From the NCBI GenBank assembly GCA_964017235.1, contig OZ024928.1, positions 151,552,881-151,616,880 on the forward strand: DNA of 64,000 nt, in the 5' to 3' direction. The stretch is from Sabellastarte sp. h YS-2021 (taxonomy: Eukaryota > Annelida > Polychaeta > Sabellida > Sabellidae). The position numbers and the translations under genes were made by a program. The notes beneath the pieces were generated by a model. It worked only from the letters and a program-made list of their open reading frames with translations. It had not been told where the DNA came from and searched no databases. This document shows positions 56,101 to 64,000 of the stretch, in pieces (within the stretch, counting starts at the first letter, position 1; every line of letters begins with the position of its first letter).

Positions 56101-57412
56101 TATTCACAGGCAAGAGCAGAGATTCAAAATCGTACACGATAAACCAGGGGAAAAATGGACGTTCTCCCGTCCTCTGGTACATCTCTTCAGAAAAACTGCA
56201 CGGCGGAGTATAGATTCCTCCCACATACTGAAGCTTTTTGATTCCTGTGCAATTCTTTTGGTGTTGTTTCCAATCTCCTCTGTGATCAAACAGTTTCTGG
56301 CAGTGCTGGCAGGTATATTTCTTGGCATAGCGTTGAAAATCTGTAATGAGGCTCAAATGGTGGTTGTGTAGATTTAATTTTAATTCCTCTTCAAAAAGGC
56401 TGAAACTTTGATAGATGGGCACCACCGTTCCATTTTCTTGCAGCTCGTACACATAAATATTCTTCTTAAAGCATTCTTCTAATTCGGGTATAACTTGTAA
56501 ACTGACTGGGGTGCCTTCTCCCATGAATTCTTCCCACTGTCTTAAGGCTTCTTTGGTTTTCTTCAAGTTGGGGTAAACTAAACAACGGAAGAAACATAGG
56601 TTGTCTCCATACAGATGCCCCCGGGTGTTTCTATGCATGGTAAACAATCCCTTGCAGTTGACCATGTAATCAGGCAGCTCCCCATTTCCCAGGGGAAATT
56701 GAGTGGGGGTAACATCGAATACCATGTTTGTCACCAGAAATGGTTTCCACTGGCTGTTGGGCTTGGAAGCCTGCAAATGTTCCAACACATCCATGTCCCT
56801 CAGTCTGTTTTCCACTGTGTTCAGTGACTGGCGCGAGCTGATTAAGTGAGGGAGTGTCCACATGATTTGGTTCGTGTTGGGGGCAAAGTATCTTTGTTCT
56901 CCAGTCTCAATGTTTCTCAGTATAAATCCCAGTGAAATATTGAGTTTAAATGCCATTGTTTGCTGTTCATAAATGTCTCTAATTCTTTCAATCATTGTGT
57001 TCATACCTTCTCTCAATCCGTCTGTTGGTACATTGTAAAGAATGTGTCTCCCTCTATCCACTCTTTTGGGGGCCAAAATGATACTGCTATTTCCCTCTAT
57101 CACCTCCCTTAAAGCTGTATCCCCAATCTCTGTCCATGGAGCCTGTTGCAGCCCACCTCTGTGCTGCAGGTTTCTATGGTAATGCAGTTGTCGTCTGCTA
57201 GCACAAATTTGTCCACAGTGTCTGCAGCAATAACCGTGTAACCGCAGAGGCTGACTGTGCTTCTCTAGTCTTGGTCTCTTTTCTGGTGGGGGTTGGCTGC
57301 CTCTTAGTTTACAAGTCTTTTGATGCCGTCGACAATTGCCTTTGTGAAAGAAGATCTTGAAGCAAAAAGGGCACTTTCGGTCATCCATCTCTATAAAATA
57401 AACAGTAGCCAT
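53105..57412 (-). CDS. Family B DNA polymerase (Polinton/adintovirus-like) with N-terminal zinc fingers and OTU-like region
   Basis: 1,435 residues, intact. Zinc-finger-like segments lie at 14-34 (C-x2-C...H...C), 62-84 and 368-388. Residues 268-278 'YGDNLCFFRCL' with 'HHLSLI' near 351 resemble the Cys and His blocks of OTU proteases. Exonuclease motifs: 'YDFES' (427-431), 'NSAKYD' (525-530) and Y-x3-D (662-666). Polymerase motifs: A 'YDCNALYLWA' (759-768), B 'KLLGNSAYGS' (1054-1063), C 'DTDS' (1155-1158) and 'SKTY' (1233-1236). An inserted block 'YEFDGCWYHGH' (840-850) is typical of these enzymes. By family analogy it would replicate the linear element by protein priming from its TIRs. The start lies directly at the inner edge of the right TIR, which must supply the promoter. 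AATAAA signals (minus strand) lie near 53,083 and 52,990. Confidence 0.95.
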   Translation of the reverse strand: MATVYFIEMDDRKCPFCFKIFFHKGNCRRHQKTCKLRGSQPPPEKRPRLEKHSQPLRLHGYCCRHCGQICASRRQLHYHRNLQHRGGLQQAPWTEIGDTALREVIEGNSSIILAPKRVDRGRHILYNVPTDGLREGMNTMIERIRDIYEQQTMAFKLNISLGFILRNIETGEQRYFAPNTNQIMWTLPHLISSRQSLNTVENRLRDMDVLEHLQASKPNSQWKPFLVTNMVFDVTPTQFPLGNGELPDYMVNCKGLFTMHRNTRGHLYGDNLCFFRCLVYPNLKKTKEALRQWEEFMGEGTPVSLQVIPELEECFKKNIYVYELQENGTVVPIYQSFSLFEEELKLNLHNHHLSLITDFQRYAKKYTCQHCQKLFDHRGDWKQHQKNCTGIKKLQYVGGIYTPPCSFSEEMYQRTGERPFFPWFIVYDFESLLLPVNTTQQTIHWKTKHHPISVSVCSNVPGYDSPTCFVSPDLKVLLKDMVDYMTEIAAHIYDLASEMFDVPLEADLEKKLEKYKREVPVLGFNSAKYDINLIKMELAKTLKLHETNDYFVVKKNNQYMCVANPEFRFLDISNYLAPGYSYAKFLKAYQTEESKFYFPYEWFDDERKLEATSLPLPEAFYSTLNQKNTLGEGEGLVQNYEMLQQVWKRQGMETFQDFLEYYNNLDVKPFVEAVEKMQVFYKDIGIDFLKECLSIPGVARKFLFQDRPTCSLFGLEDVDLYKIIKKNIVGGPSIIFTRYHEAGKTRIRKKKLCQNIVGYDCNALYLWAIGEDMPGGYFVRRQGPDFKPKVNKKYLHMFAWMDKEAESKGIQIQHLMNTGQEYRIGPYFCDGYDHINKTVYEFDGCWYHGHTCRLTNKTWEKFPKLMTKRQKRTQDKETYLKEQGFKVVKMKECQYQPLPLNKYLPPYYQSHKKALTQDQILKDVVDGTLFGMVEVDIQVPEHLKSHFEEMSPIFCTCDVPVSAMGSLMQDHITKYNMSTKPRRLLIGGMKAKKILLLTPLLKWYIHHGLEVTEVYQVIEFFPQASFKEFREKVSEARCKGDVSPDHLLLGDTMKLLGNSAYGSMIIDQEKHQKVEYVKGNRDISLKVNLPTFKKIEDLGDDFAEIELMKSHQKLNLPIQIGFAILQYAKLKMLEWYYDFLLEYVDKSDFEYIEMDTDSAYFAITAPTLRDVIKPEKRQDFEDKLFHSCHLDRVQPNPFWFPRECCANHEAYDRRQAGLFKLEKEGTVMVALCSKTYVLRDAKGEEKTALKGINKNFVQNALATSQKVLETGIPSTSTNKSFRVHNNTIFTYEQEKTGFSQFYCKRELVDNIHTKSLDLVLSPWPSKEAFSFDEKHILSPVSDQSHPSIFEHLLTLDNCTISEREEIATAYIKERRLYNYDFDQALQALKDFNFVFVHMHPFWGCGQTQEQYDTSEDYPGANMWGYCLNKIVKSCT

Positions 57413-57978
57413 GTATGTGTTATATACATAGTTTGCAAATTATGGGTACGAAAGTTTGAATATTGTGAGCACAATAGCAATGCTGTGTTTAAAGTTGTTA
57501 CATTTTCTAAAAAGCAATCCCTAACAATATTCATATGGTTGGACAGATCTCTTCAAGACGAATCCAATGATATCTTACTTTTAAAAATCCGCCCAGTATT
57601 TGCAGAGATATGATCCAAACTACAGTACTCTTTTACCTAAAAATTAGCATGCGCATGCGCGAATAAAAACGTTACGTGCGCATAAAAAATGCGGGATAAA
57701 ATCTAGTGCGCGCATGCGCGAATAAAAACATAGGAGAAGTGCGCATGCGCAGGATAAAATTTAATGTGCGCATGATGACGTCACGTCGCCATGGTGATCA
57801 TAATGATGTCACTTCCGTCACCATGGTAAACATAATGATGTCACTTCCGTTGTCATGGTAAACATGATGATGTCACTTCCGTTGTCATGGTAATCGTGAC
57901 ATCACTTCCAGTGTCTCGACCAATCAGATCGCTCAAAAATGATGAGAAGTATAAGGATGTCGGGGTCCTTATACTACT
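57388..57978 (-). repeat. Right terminal inverted repeat (about 0.6 kb) and PolB promoter region
   Basis: The inverse of 46,395-47,093. It holds four ETS/CRE-like subrepeats (about 57,778-57,915) and NRF-1-like GCGCATGCGC sites (near 57,648, 57,706 and 57,740). It overlaps the first codons of PolB. A run of 'cctatgtttttattcgcgc'-type text is shared with the left TIR. Identity between the TIRs is highest in the outer 60 bp and the inner 230 bp. Confidence 0.93.
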
Positions 57979-57984
57979 ATCAGG

Positions 57985-58053
57985 CTCAGAATCCTGTCAT
58001 CAGGTCTGTTGAGACTTGTGAGTCAAATCAAAGACCCTGAGCTCTCACTGCAA
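57985..58053 (+). pseudogene. Candidate host exon, right part
   Basis: After the second ATCAGG, the same reading frame continues for 69 nt ('LRILSSGLLRLVSQIKDPEL...') and ends at a donor-like GTAAAAGG. Together with 46,344-46,394 it makes a 120-nt, phase 0-0 exon open across the insertion. The Leu-rich helical composition is protein-like. Chance openness of 40 codons is around 15%, so splice-site and reading-frame agreement is suggestive only. Confidence 0.4.
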
Positions 58054-59266
58054 GTAAAAGGAAGGAGATAAAGTTTCTTTCCATTGTCTGTGGAAAACTG
58101 ATGAGATATATGATTTGTTTAGGTCTCAAATAGCGGCATCTGGTTTCACCTAGTAGGTACCAAGGTATAACTATTGAGTATGTGCACAATCAAATGGGTT
58201 ATCTTATGAGGGGTCGATCGTTAAAGCTGCTGTCAGAAAGCTACTACTGCATGGGAGGGCATGCAATAATTGATTGTTGATTTCAGATGTCTGAGGTAAA
58301 AGGACTATAATTCTCCATGCACACCACTTATGAACACATACATTTCAACCAATGGAGCTTGCTTGCATGGGCTATCAAAAACTTGAACTTTTGAAAGGTG
58401 GTAAGAATGCACTGATCATAACGGATCACTTCACCAAATATACACAAGTGTATGAAAACAATGTAAAACCAGACTGAATGCATAACTGACAAGGTTATAA
58501 CAACTTCTTCGTGTATATTTATTGTTTTCAAAAGCAGTTACACAGTGATCAGGGGAGGAACTTTGAAAGCAATTCACCCTGCAAAATATAGTTGGTACCC
58601 TTGATCCTGATCTGAAGGCAAATTGGAAAAATTATATCGGGTCACTTGTCCATGCACATATATTGTACAAGACATGACAGAACTGGGTTTCCTCCTCATT
58701 ATCTTTTTTTGGCAGTACATGCCATTGGTCTAGCTCTAGGAAGCTAGCCATGCAGAACTTATTCATGTGGTGTTGGGTTATTACATTGCAAATCTGCAGA
58801 CTGAGCTAGCAGAAGCTTATTAATTGGTGTAAATCATGAAATGTCAGTCAAAGTCAAGCAGATCAGAAGTGATTGAATGATAAACATATTTATGTTGCTT
58901 TTGTTAAAGTCGGTGCAGGTTAGAGTGTTGACTCTAAATGTTGGTTTGAAAGGTAAAAACAAGGTAGTTGACAAATAGAGTTGGGAAGTTTATATGGTGG
59001 CCACTCAACCAGACCCAGACATACCTTTATTTGAGGTAAAACCAGAGGTTGGTATAGGGGTATAGGGCTAAGATGCTGCATAACAACCTATAGTTACCAT
59101 TGCCCTGTCTCTCAGTGTAACAGTCTGTCACTCACGATGTGAAAATGGAAATAATGGTATACATCAATCAAAGAAGATGCTGCAGTAGATGCAAGTATTC
59201 CTGATCATGAAAGTAGCATAAATTTCATAGTAAGGTGACATAGGGCACCCGTGCCCATATCTTGTA
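58054..59266. other. No recognised feature; possibly intron
   Basis: Mixed-composition DNA with no repeats or TE proteins I can identify. Several acceptor-like CAG sites occur (for example near 58,714 and 58,800) but no convincing phase-0 exon follows. Confidence 0.4.
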
Positions 59267-59503
59267 TTTATTTATTTGGGGTTTTACGTCGCTTTCAACA
59301 CTGTACAGGTCATATCACGACGGGTAGTTGGAAGGGCAGAGGAAACCAGTACATAGAGTTTGTCAGGGATCTGTACTGTAAACTGCCGACCAATGGCAAG
59401 CAACTACCAGCTTTCTCACTTGAGGCCGTGCTGGGAACCGAACCCCGGCCTCAGAGGTGGGAGGCGAGAGTGTTACCATGCTGCCACCGTGGCCCCTCCA
59501 AGC
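59267..59503 (-). mobile_element. tRNA-derived SINE, apparently full length
   Basis: On the minus strand it starts 'ggggccacggtggcagcatg' with a box-A-like TGGTAACACTC, and box B GGGGTTCGGTTCCC near 59,440. The body follows, then 'gcgacgtaaaaccccaaata' and an (AAAT)n tail. CTTGTA occurs on both sides (59,261-59,266 and 59,504-59,509), a probable short TSD. The same body and tail interrupt ORF2 at 49,411. The 203-residue frame across it is not a gene. Confidence 0.82.
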
Positions 59504-60767
59504 CTTGTAAGACAAAGATTGGGATATATAGCTCAGACCTATTGAGGGAACTAAGACCTAGATCTGAGGAACATTTTTCTGACACTGCAACTGTAGCCCT
59601 CTCAAATTGCAACAGAGAATTTTTCCTTTTTATGCCACAGTTCATTTTCATTTGTCAACTCTGGGGCAGAGAGGTCCATCCCAGGCTTGTACAGTACTGG
59701 GGAGCAGTCTCAAGCCTGCAGCAATTCAGAGTGCTAAATATTACATTATCTCATGCAGGGAAGGACTTGAGGATACCCATATGGGCTAGAATTGCTCCAA
59801 GTCTTTGTATTTCTTATTACACCAAATCTGACATATATGGAATCATTATGAACCCATCCTGATAGGTGGGGAAATTACTGAGGGATGACATACAAAGACT
59901 TGTCTCAGCCAGGGGTTTTAATTGTAATGAGTTTTACCACATTTAAATTAATGCACACATCTCAGAGGATTCCCCCTACACATTAGCATACTTACATCTG
60001 AGATGACCTGGCTTGGAGTGTTGTTTGTTCATAGAGACAGCCAGATGATTCCACTGCACAGTGTGCATTGTAAATTTTACTACAGTCATGCTCAAGTGAT
60101 TTATTGTACTCATTATTTCTTTCTCCACTTAGATGTACATGACATTTCTCAGCTTTGGAGGTTTCCCCCATCTAGGTAGTTAGTTTTGTCTTATTTGTAT
60201 ACACTTTTTATGGTATAAAACAGAGACTTTCCTGGTAACTTTGTGAAACAACCAGAGACAATTTATACTAATTTACCAGAACATGTGGAAGTTAAATTAA
60301 ATTGGATTTTTCTGTTTATACAGATGGGTATGCAAAATTTGCCTTCATCCAAATTATGCTGTTAAACTTTACCCGTTAAAAGCTTATGTACATCAAACCA
60401 AATAAATCAAAAGCCAACCCCATCACCCTAAACTGTTCTGTGCTTTTCTTATTTAAAAAGAACTATATTTCCTTATTGTATATGGATTATTATTATTTGA
60501 AAAACAACATTAGTCTTTTATGACATTAAGTTAAATTTTTGGACAAAAGCAACTGTTTTATTAAAAGAAATTGCTGGTGGAAACACTCCTTTTGACACAT
60601 CTGTTATGCTAACAAGGTTGCAGACTCTAAAGCCCATAAATGACAAATGATTGGCACAGGAGAGTGACATTTTATGTAGGCAAAACAAATGTAAATTTAT
60701 ATAAATCTTTATCGTACGCAGGCACACAATCTTGATAAACAATATTGTACTTGGCTTTCATATCTAA
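59504..60767. other. No recognised feature
   Basis: AT-rich DNA without convincing coding or repeat structure. Confidence 0.45.
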
Positions 60768-61467
60768 TGGGGGTGTTCCACTTGAGCTGACCCTATAACT
60801 GACTCTATGACTCTAGGGTTGGTTACAAAAGTCGGGAGTCTGAGACACGAATCCAGAAAAAATGCGCACAAAAATGTTGGGTAAGTTTCATCTCTCTGAC
60901 AGGATGTATTACATACTTGCTATCTGGATCAAAATCCTGACTTAACTTGGGATCGGGATGATTTTCTCCCAGAAAAGACGGGAAACTACCGCAACAAACT
61001 GTAAACCCCTAACAGACAAGCTGTAACAAACCCCAACAAGCCGTACTGATAAACAGACAGCACTGGAACATTTTCCTGACCCACCACGACTGGACTGATT
61101 AATTCCTAGAGTCACACTATATAAACCCCCTGTCAGTTTGTGTGTACTGCCTTTCGGGAGGTGTTGTCCTGGTACTTAACCATGACAGGCCAGGAATTTC
61201 TTCCAGACAAGAAGGTTAGAGTATAGGACAAGATGGGAAGTGCGACAAACAAACCATAGAGATTCACAACAGGACGTTTTTAAGGTGGGGAGAGCCAAGG
61301 TCCGGATACAGAGTTATAAAGGGTCAGTGAAATACCAAACATGTTTGATATTTTGCGGATCCACTATGACAAGCCGGGAAACTACAACCAATCCTTAACA
61401 ACTCTTTTAACATTGCACTCAAACAATACTTAGTTACTTAGAAGTCGGCTCCAGTGGAACACCCCCA
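60768..61467. mobile_element. PIF/Harbinger-type MITE (700 bp)
   Basis: The termini TGGGGGTGTTCCACT and AGTGGAACACCCCCA are perfect inverses, continuing imperfectly inward (GAGCTGAC / GTCGGCTC). They are flanked by TAA at 60,765-60,767 and 61,468-61,470. A 3-bp TWA duplication is characteristic of PIF/Harbinger. The interior is non-coding and less AT-rich than its surroundings. Confidence 0.78.
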
Positions 61468-62560
61468 TAATAATAGAGGTTTGAAAAAGTTTATAGTTTC
61501 AAGTCCTGTCAACAGCCAGGACCATATTTGGACGGGTCCACCAGCATGGACACTTGAGAGACTCAATCCCAAATAGATGTGGCAGCCCGTGATTATATGT
61601 CAACCTGCCAATCCACTAGGTCACTGTGGACCTCAGGGTGGGGGTTTGAATCCTTGACTGATTTTATCAGATTGATTTGAGTACAAGATCTTGAATAGGT
61701 AGAATGGACTGCTTTTATCTTGTATCTGGCTACAGATGCATCCTTGGTCTAGTTTTAAATTCTTGGGGGTCTAGGGTTCAAGCCCTTTAACTTTCAAATT
61801 TTGGGATTCTTTTGTTGTAACCCTGCAAATTCTACTTATTGGAGGTCTAGAAATCAAGTCCTTTTACTTTTGATTGTTGCAGGTCTTGAGTTTAATTCTT
61901 TAAAATTTTGGGAGTTTAGGGTTCAAACCATTTGACCTGAACTTTAAAAAATTGGGGGTTTAAAGGGTTTGCTGAAATATTATGCTAATTTTATGACCCA
62001 GGTTTGACCAGTGAGGGCTAGGGATGAATCTAACCCAATTTCTAGATACCATATACATGGTTTCATGTTACCTCCAAATACATCCTGAATCTAATGGTAC
62101 CAAACCTATACTATCTGTGCTTGTTCCCGTGGTTTAACAAACTTTTAATTATAAAGTGTGTTCGCATTTGGGATTATAGACTATTGGGTATTATAGACTA
62201 CTTGCAAGTAATACAAAATATCAAAAGTATTGATTTATTGGGGTGGGGTCCGACTTGGATACGGGCGGAGGTTTCCATTAAACGTTTAATATAGACCATG
62301 CGTGCATTCCTCATACCCGGATGTTTACAGTTTTGCATCTTATGAATATTCATATTATCGCCATTGACGTAAAGTCTTTGATGTATTTTTGGAAGTTAAA
62401 TATTTTAATATAGCATGCCTAGTAAGAAAAAGAAATACAGTGCAAGATTTCCACCAGTAATATCGTTTTTTATGTAAAATTTATTTGTCTTCTCAAAGTA
62501 GAATACGGCCATGTTGCTCCAAGTCACTAGTGCTATACTGGGGGATCATATCGGTACCCA
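61468..62560. other. No recognised gene; weak repeat traces
   Basis: Repeated 'tttgggggtctagggttcaa'-like phrases occur at about 61,780-61,960, and 61,975-62,080 distantly resembles the tandem repeat at 1-400 ('tttatgacccaggtttgacc'). No coding features. Confidence 0.45.
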
Positions 62561-62564
62561 TGTT

Positions 62565-63515
62565 TTGATTGCCCAGTAAAAAATTCTGTCCTTGTCTGTG
62601 TGTAATACTGCTTGGCGCCATAGAATGGCACACGCCTCAAATTGGCATAAAACGGAAGTTAAAATATTTAATAACAATGGTTCTTTATCGCCCACACTCG
62701 CTCATTTCTGCTTAACAATTTAAGGAAGTGGAAGTGATGACAGAAATAATTTAAATATCTTCGTCAATTTCAGTATGCAAATTATGCCAATTTGAGGCGC
62801 TGATTTCATGTAGAAATTATATTATCGCCCCTTAAAAACGATTCTAACGGGTTTATTGTTTTGATTTGATGTTAGTAAAATAGTTTAATAACTTGCGCTT
62901 GTGTCAATTCATATTTTAATAAAAAGAAATCCACGAAACTACACTTAAAACAAACAAAAATAAGGTTTTTGTGTCTAAGTTGTGTCAAGTTATGGCGGGA
63001 GGCAGTATGCTTTGTTAATGAAATTAACATGTACGTAGTGGTGGTGGACCAATTCACGCCCGTGTATAAAATGTTTACTACCACGAAAACCCCATGGATC
63101 ACCATACCTATTCACGCCCACCCCTAAATTAATTGAAGACAATTACTGTTACTGCTTGGCGCCATGTAATGACACAAGCCTTAAATTGGCACACAACGGA
63201 AATTAAAATATTAAGTAACACTTGTACTTTATCTCCCACACTCGCGCATTTCCGCTTAACAAATAAGGAAGTGGAAATGATGACAGAAATAATTTAAATA
63301 TCATCGGCAATTTCTGTATGCAAATTGTGCCAATTTGAGGCGCTGATTTCATGTAGAAATTACATTATCGCTCATTAAAAACAAGTGTAAAAGATTTATT
63401 ATTTTGATTTTATGTCAGTAAAACACTTTTATAACTTAGGCTTGTGTCAATACATATTTTAATAAAAAGAAACCCACGAAACTACACTCAAAACAATCAA
63501 AAATAAGTGTTTTGT
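62565..63515. repeat. Duplicated repeat (about 350 bp) separated by a MITE copy
   Basis: 62,606-62,960 and 63,152-63,505 share 'actgcttggcgccat', 'tcaaattggca', 'ggaagtggaa.tgatgacag', 'gccaatttgaggcgctgatt' and 'cacgaaactacact'. Between them lies a relative of the 42,561 MITE ('ggaccaattcacgcccgtg', 'cctattcacgcccacccc'). This suggests that one repeat was duplicated with its MITE. Confidence 0.85.
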
Positions 63516-64000
63516 GTTCAAGGTTGTAGTATTCTGTTAGTGTTAAACCTACATTGGTACTTTGTAGACAATGCAGTTCTAAAATCATAAAGAACTCTGT
63601 TAAAGTTCCTTTCTGAAAAACAGCAACTCTTGATGCTAACTGCCACTATGATTAATTACCCTGGAGTTGGACTTTGAACATAGGAGAGAAAACACTGCCA
63701 CTTCTCAATAGTTACACACACATAAACAGGCTTTATAAGAATTACATATATGAGTGTTTTGTTCCAAGAATAACCAGGAATAAAACCTGCTTGTTGAAAC
63801 AGAGTGTTTTACTGGTCAAGATACAACATAAAAAGTGGCGACGAGGATGGGATAACAAGTTGATTATACTTGAGAACAAATTAACTGTTACTGTATTAAG
63901 TGTAAAAGAACCACTAAGAGTATAATACATAAAAAAAAATTAAAAAAAACTGCTGAAAATTGTTATTTCTTTTGAACATCATTAAAATGGCTACACATGG
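63516..64000. other. No recognised feature
   Basis: AT-rich end of the window. Open frames on both strands (83 and 62 residues, 63,674-63,930) overlap each other and show no recognisable domain. Confidence 0.45.

Larger units (their letters stand above)
46395..57978. mobile_element. Polinton/adintovirus-like element lacking integrase and capsid genes
   Basis: 11,584 bp. It begins AGTAGTATAAGGACC and ends with the exact inverse, inside a perfect 6-bp TSD ATCAGG (46,389-46,394 and 57,979-57,984). Six-bp TSDs and 5'-AG TIRs are Polinton hallmarks. It encodes a family B DNA polymerase with Polinton-like architecture. Rightward genes: 47,480-48,331, 48,564-49,804 (broken) and 50,308-51,003 (one stop). 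Leftward genes: PolB (57,412-53,105) and a small gene (52,594-52,133). No retrovirus-like integrase, FtsK/HerA ATPase, adenain-like protease or jelly-roll capsid gene is visible in any frame. It may need proteins supplied in trans, or it may be a distinct lineage. PolB is intact, so the insertion is fairly young. Confidence 0.85.

Noticed and set aside
46395-57978. Classification as a Helitron, or as a hAT or Tc1 DNA transposon
   Set aside because: The 6-bp duplication, AG-starting long TIRs and family B polymerase fit Polinton-type elements; no transposase or Rep/helicase is present.
59430-59503. Minus-strand tRNA gene
   Set aside because: A-box and B-box-like sequences are present, but the cloverleaf is imperfect and it is fused to a SINE body with tail and probable TSD.
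59251-59862. 203-residue plus-strand frame
   Set aside because: It runs antisense through a tRNA-derived SINE and has no domain outside it.

Overview
This window is repeat-dominated, AT-rich metazoan genomic DNA. I infer a marine or freshwater invertebrate, most likely a bivalve mollusc, because satellite-bearing mobile elements resembling bivalve 'pearl'/Helentron-type elements, a DIRS retrotransposon, a Polinton/adintovirus-like element and a tRNA-derived SINE occur together. No bacterial features, rRNA genes or canonical tRNA genes were seen. Few host coding exons can be supported: one candidate exon near 44.6 kb, and one candidate exon split by the large element at 46.4-58.0 kb.

Layout. 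1-1,980 holds short tandem and foldback repeats. About 1,980-28,400 looks like one composite nested repeat element. Its backbone is a 168-bp repeat family plus a 133-bp satellite (about 105 monomers with higher-order structure). Three later insertions sit in it: a complete DIRS-type tyrosine-recombinase retrotransposon (8,536-13,246), a pearl-like element with a 169-bp array (21,285-25,699), and a 1.1-kb element (26,533-27,668). 28,400-42,800 is a mosaic of dispersed repeats: a second pearl-like copy, a 146-bp array packed with nuclear-receptor half-sites, an hAT-type MITE with 8-bp TSD, a second copy of the 1.1-kb family, a dead non-LTR retrotransposon and foldback MITEs. 58-64 kb holds a full SINE, a Harbinger-type MITE and a duplicated repeat.

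The most notable object is an 11.58-kb element at 46,395-57,978. It is flanked by a perfect 6-bp target duplication (ATCAGG), begins 5'-AG, and has 0.6-0.7-kb terminal inverted repeats. It encodes an intact 1,435-residue family B DNA polymerase with Polinton/adintovirus-like features. None of the usual Polinton partners (integrase, FtsK-type ATPase, adenain-like protease, capsid proteins) is visible. In their place it carries a possible PC4-like protein, an unrecognised protein broken by a SINE, a Cys-rich/acidic protein broken by one TGA, and a small protein resembling a degenerate SH2 domain plus a BC/SOCS box. The two sets of genes converge on an AT-rich centre containing a large hairpin. 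The TIRs and the internal gene starts share an unusual CpG-rich control region of ETS/CRE, X-box-like and NRF-1-like motifs, and the right TIR abuts the polymerase start codon. The insertion splits what looks like a 120-nt coding exon of a host gene.
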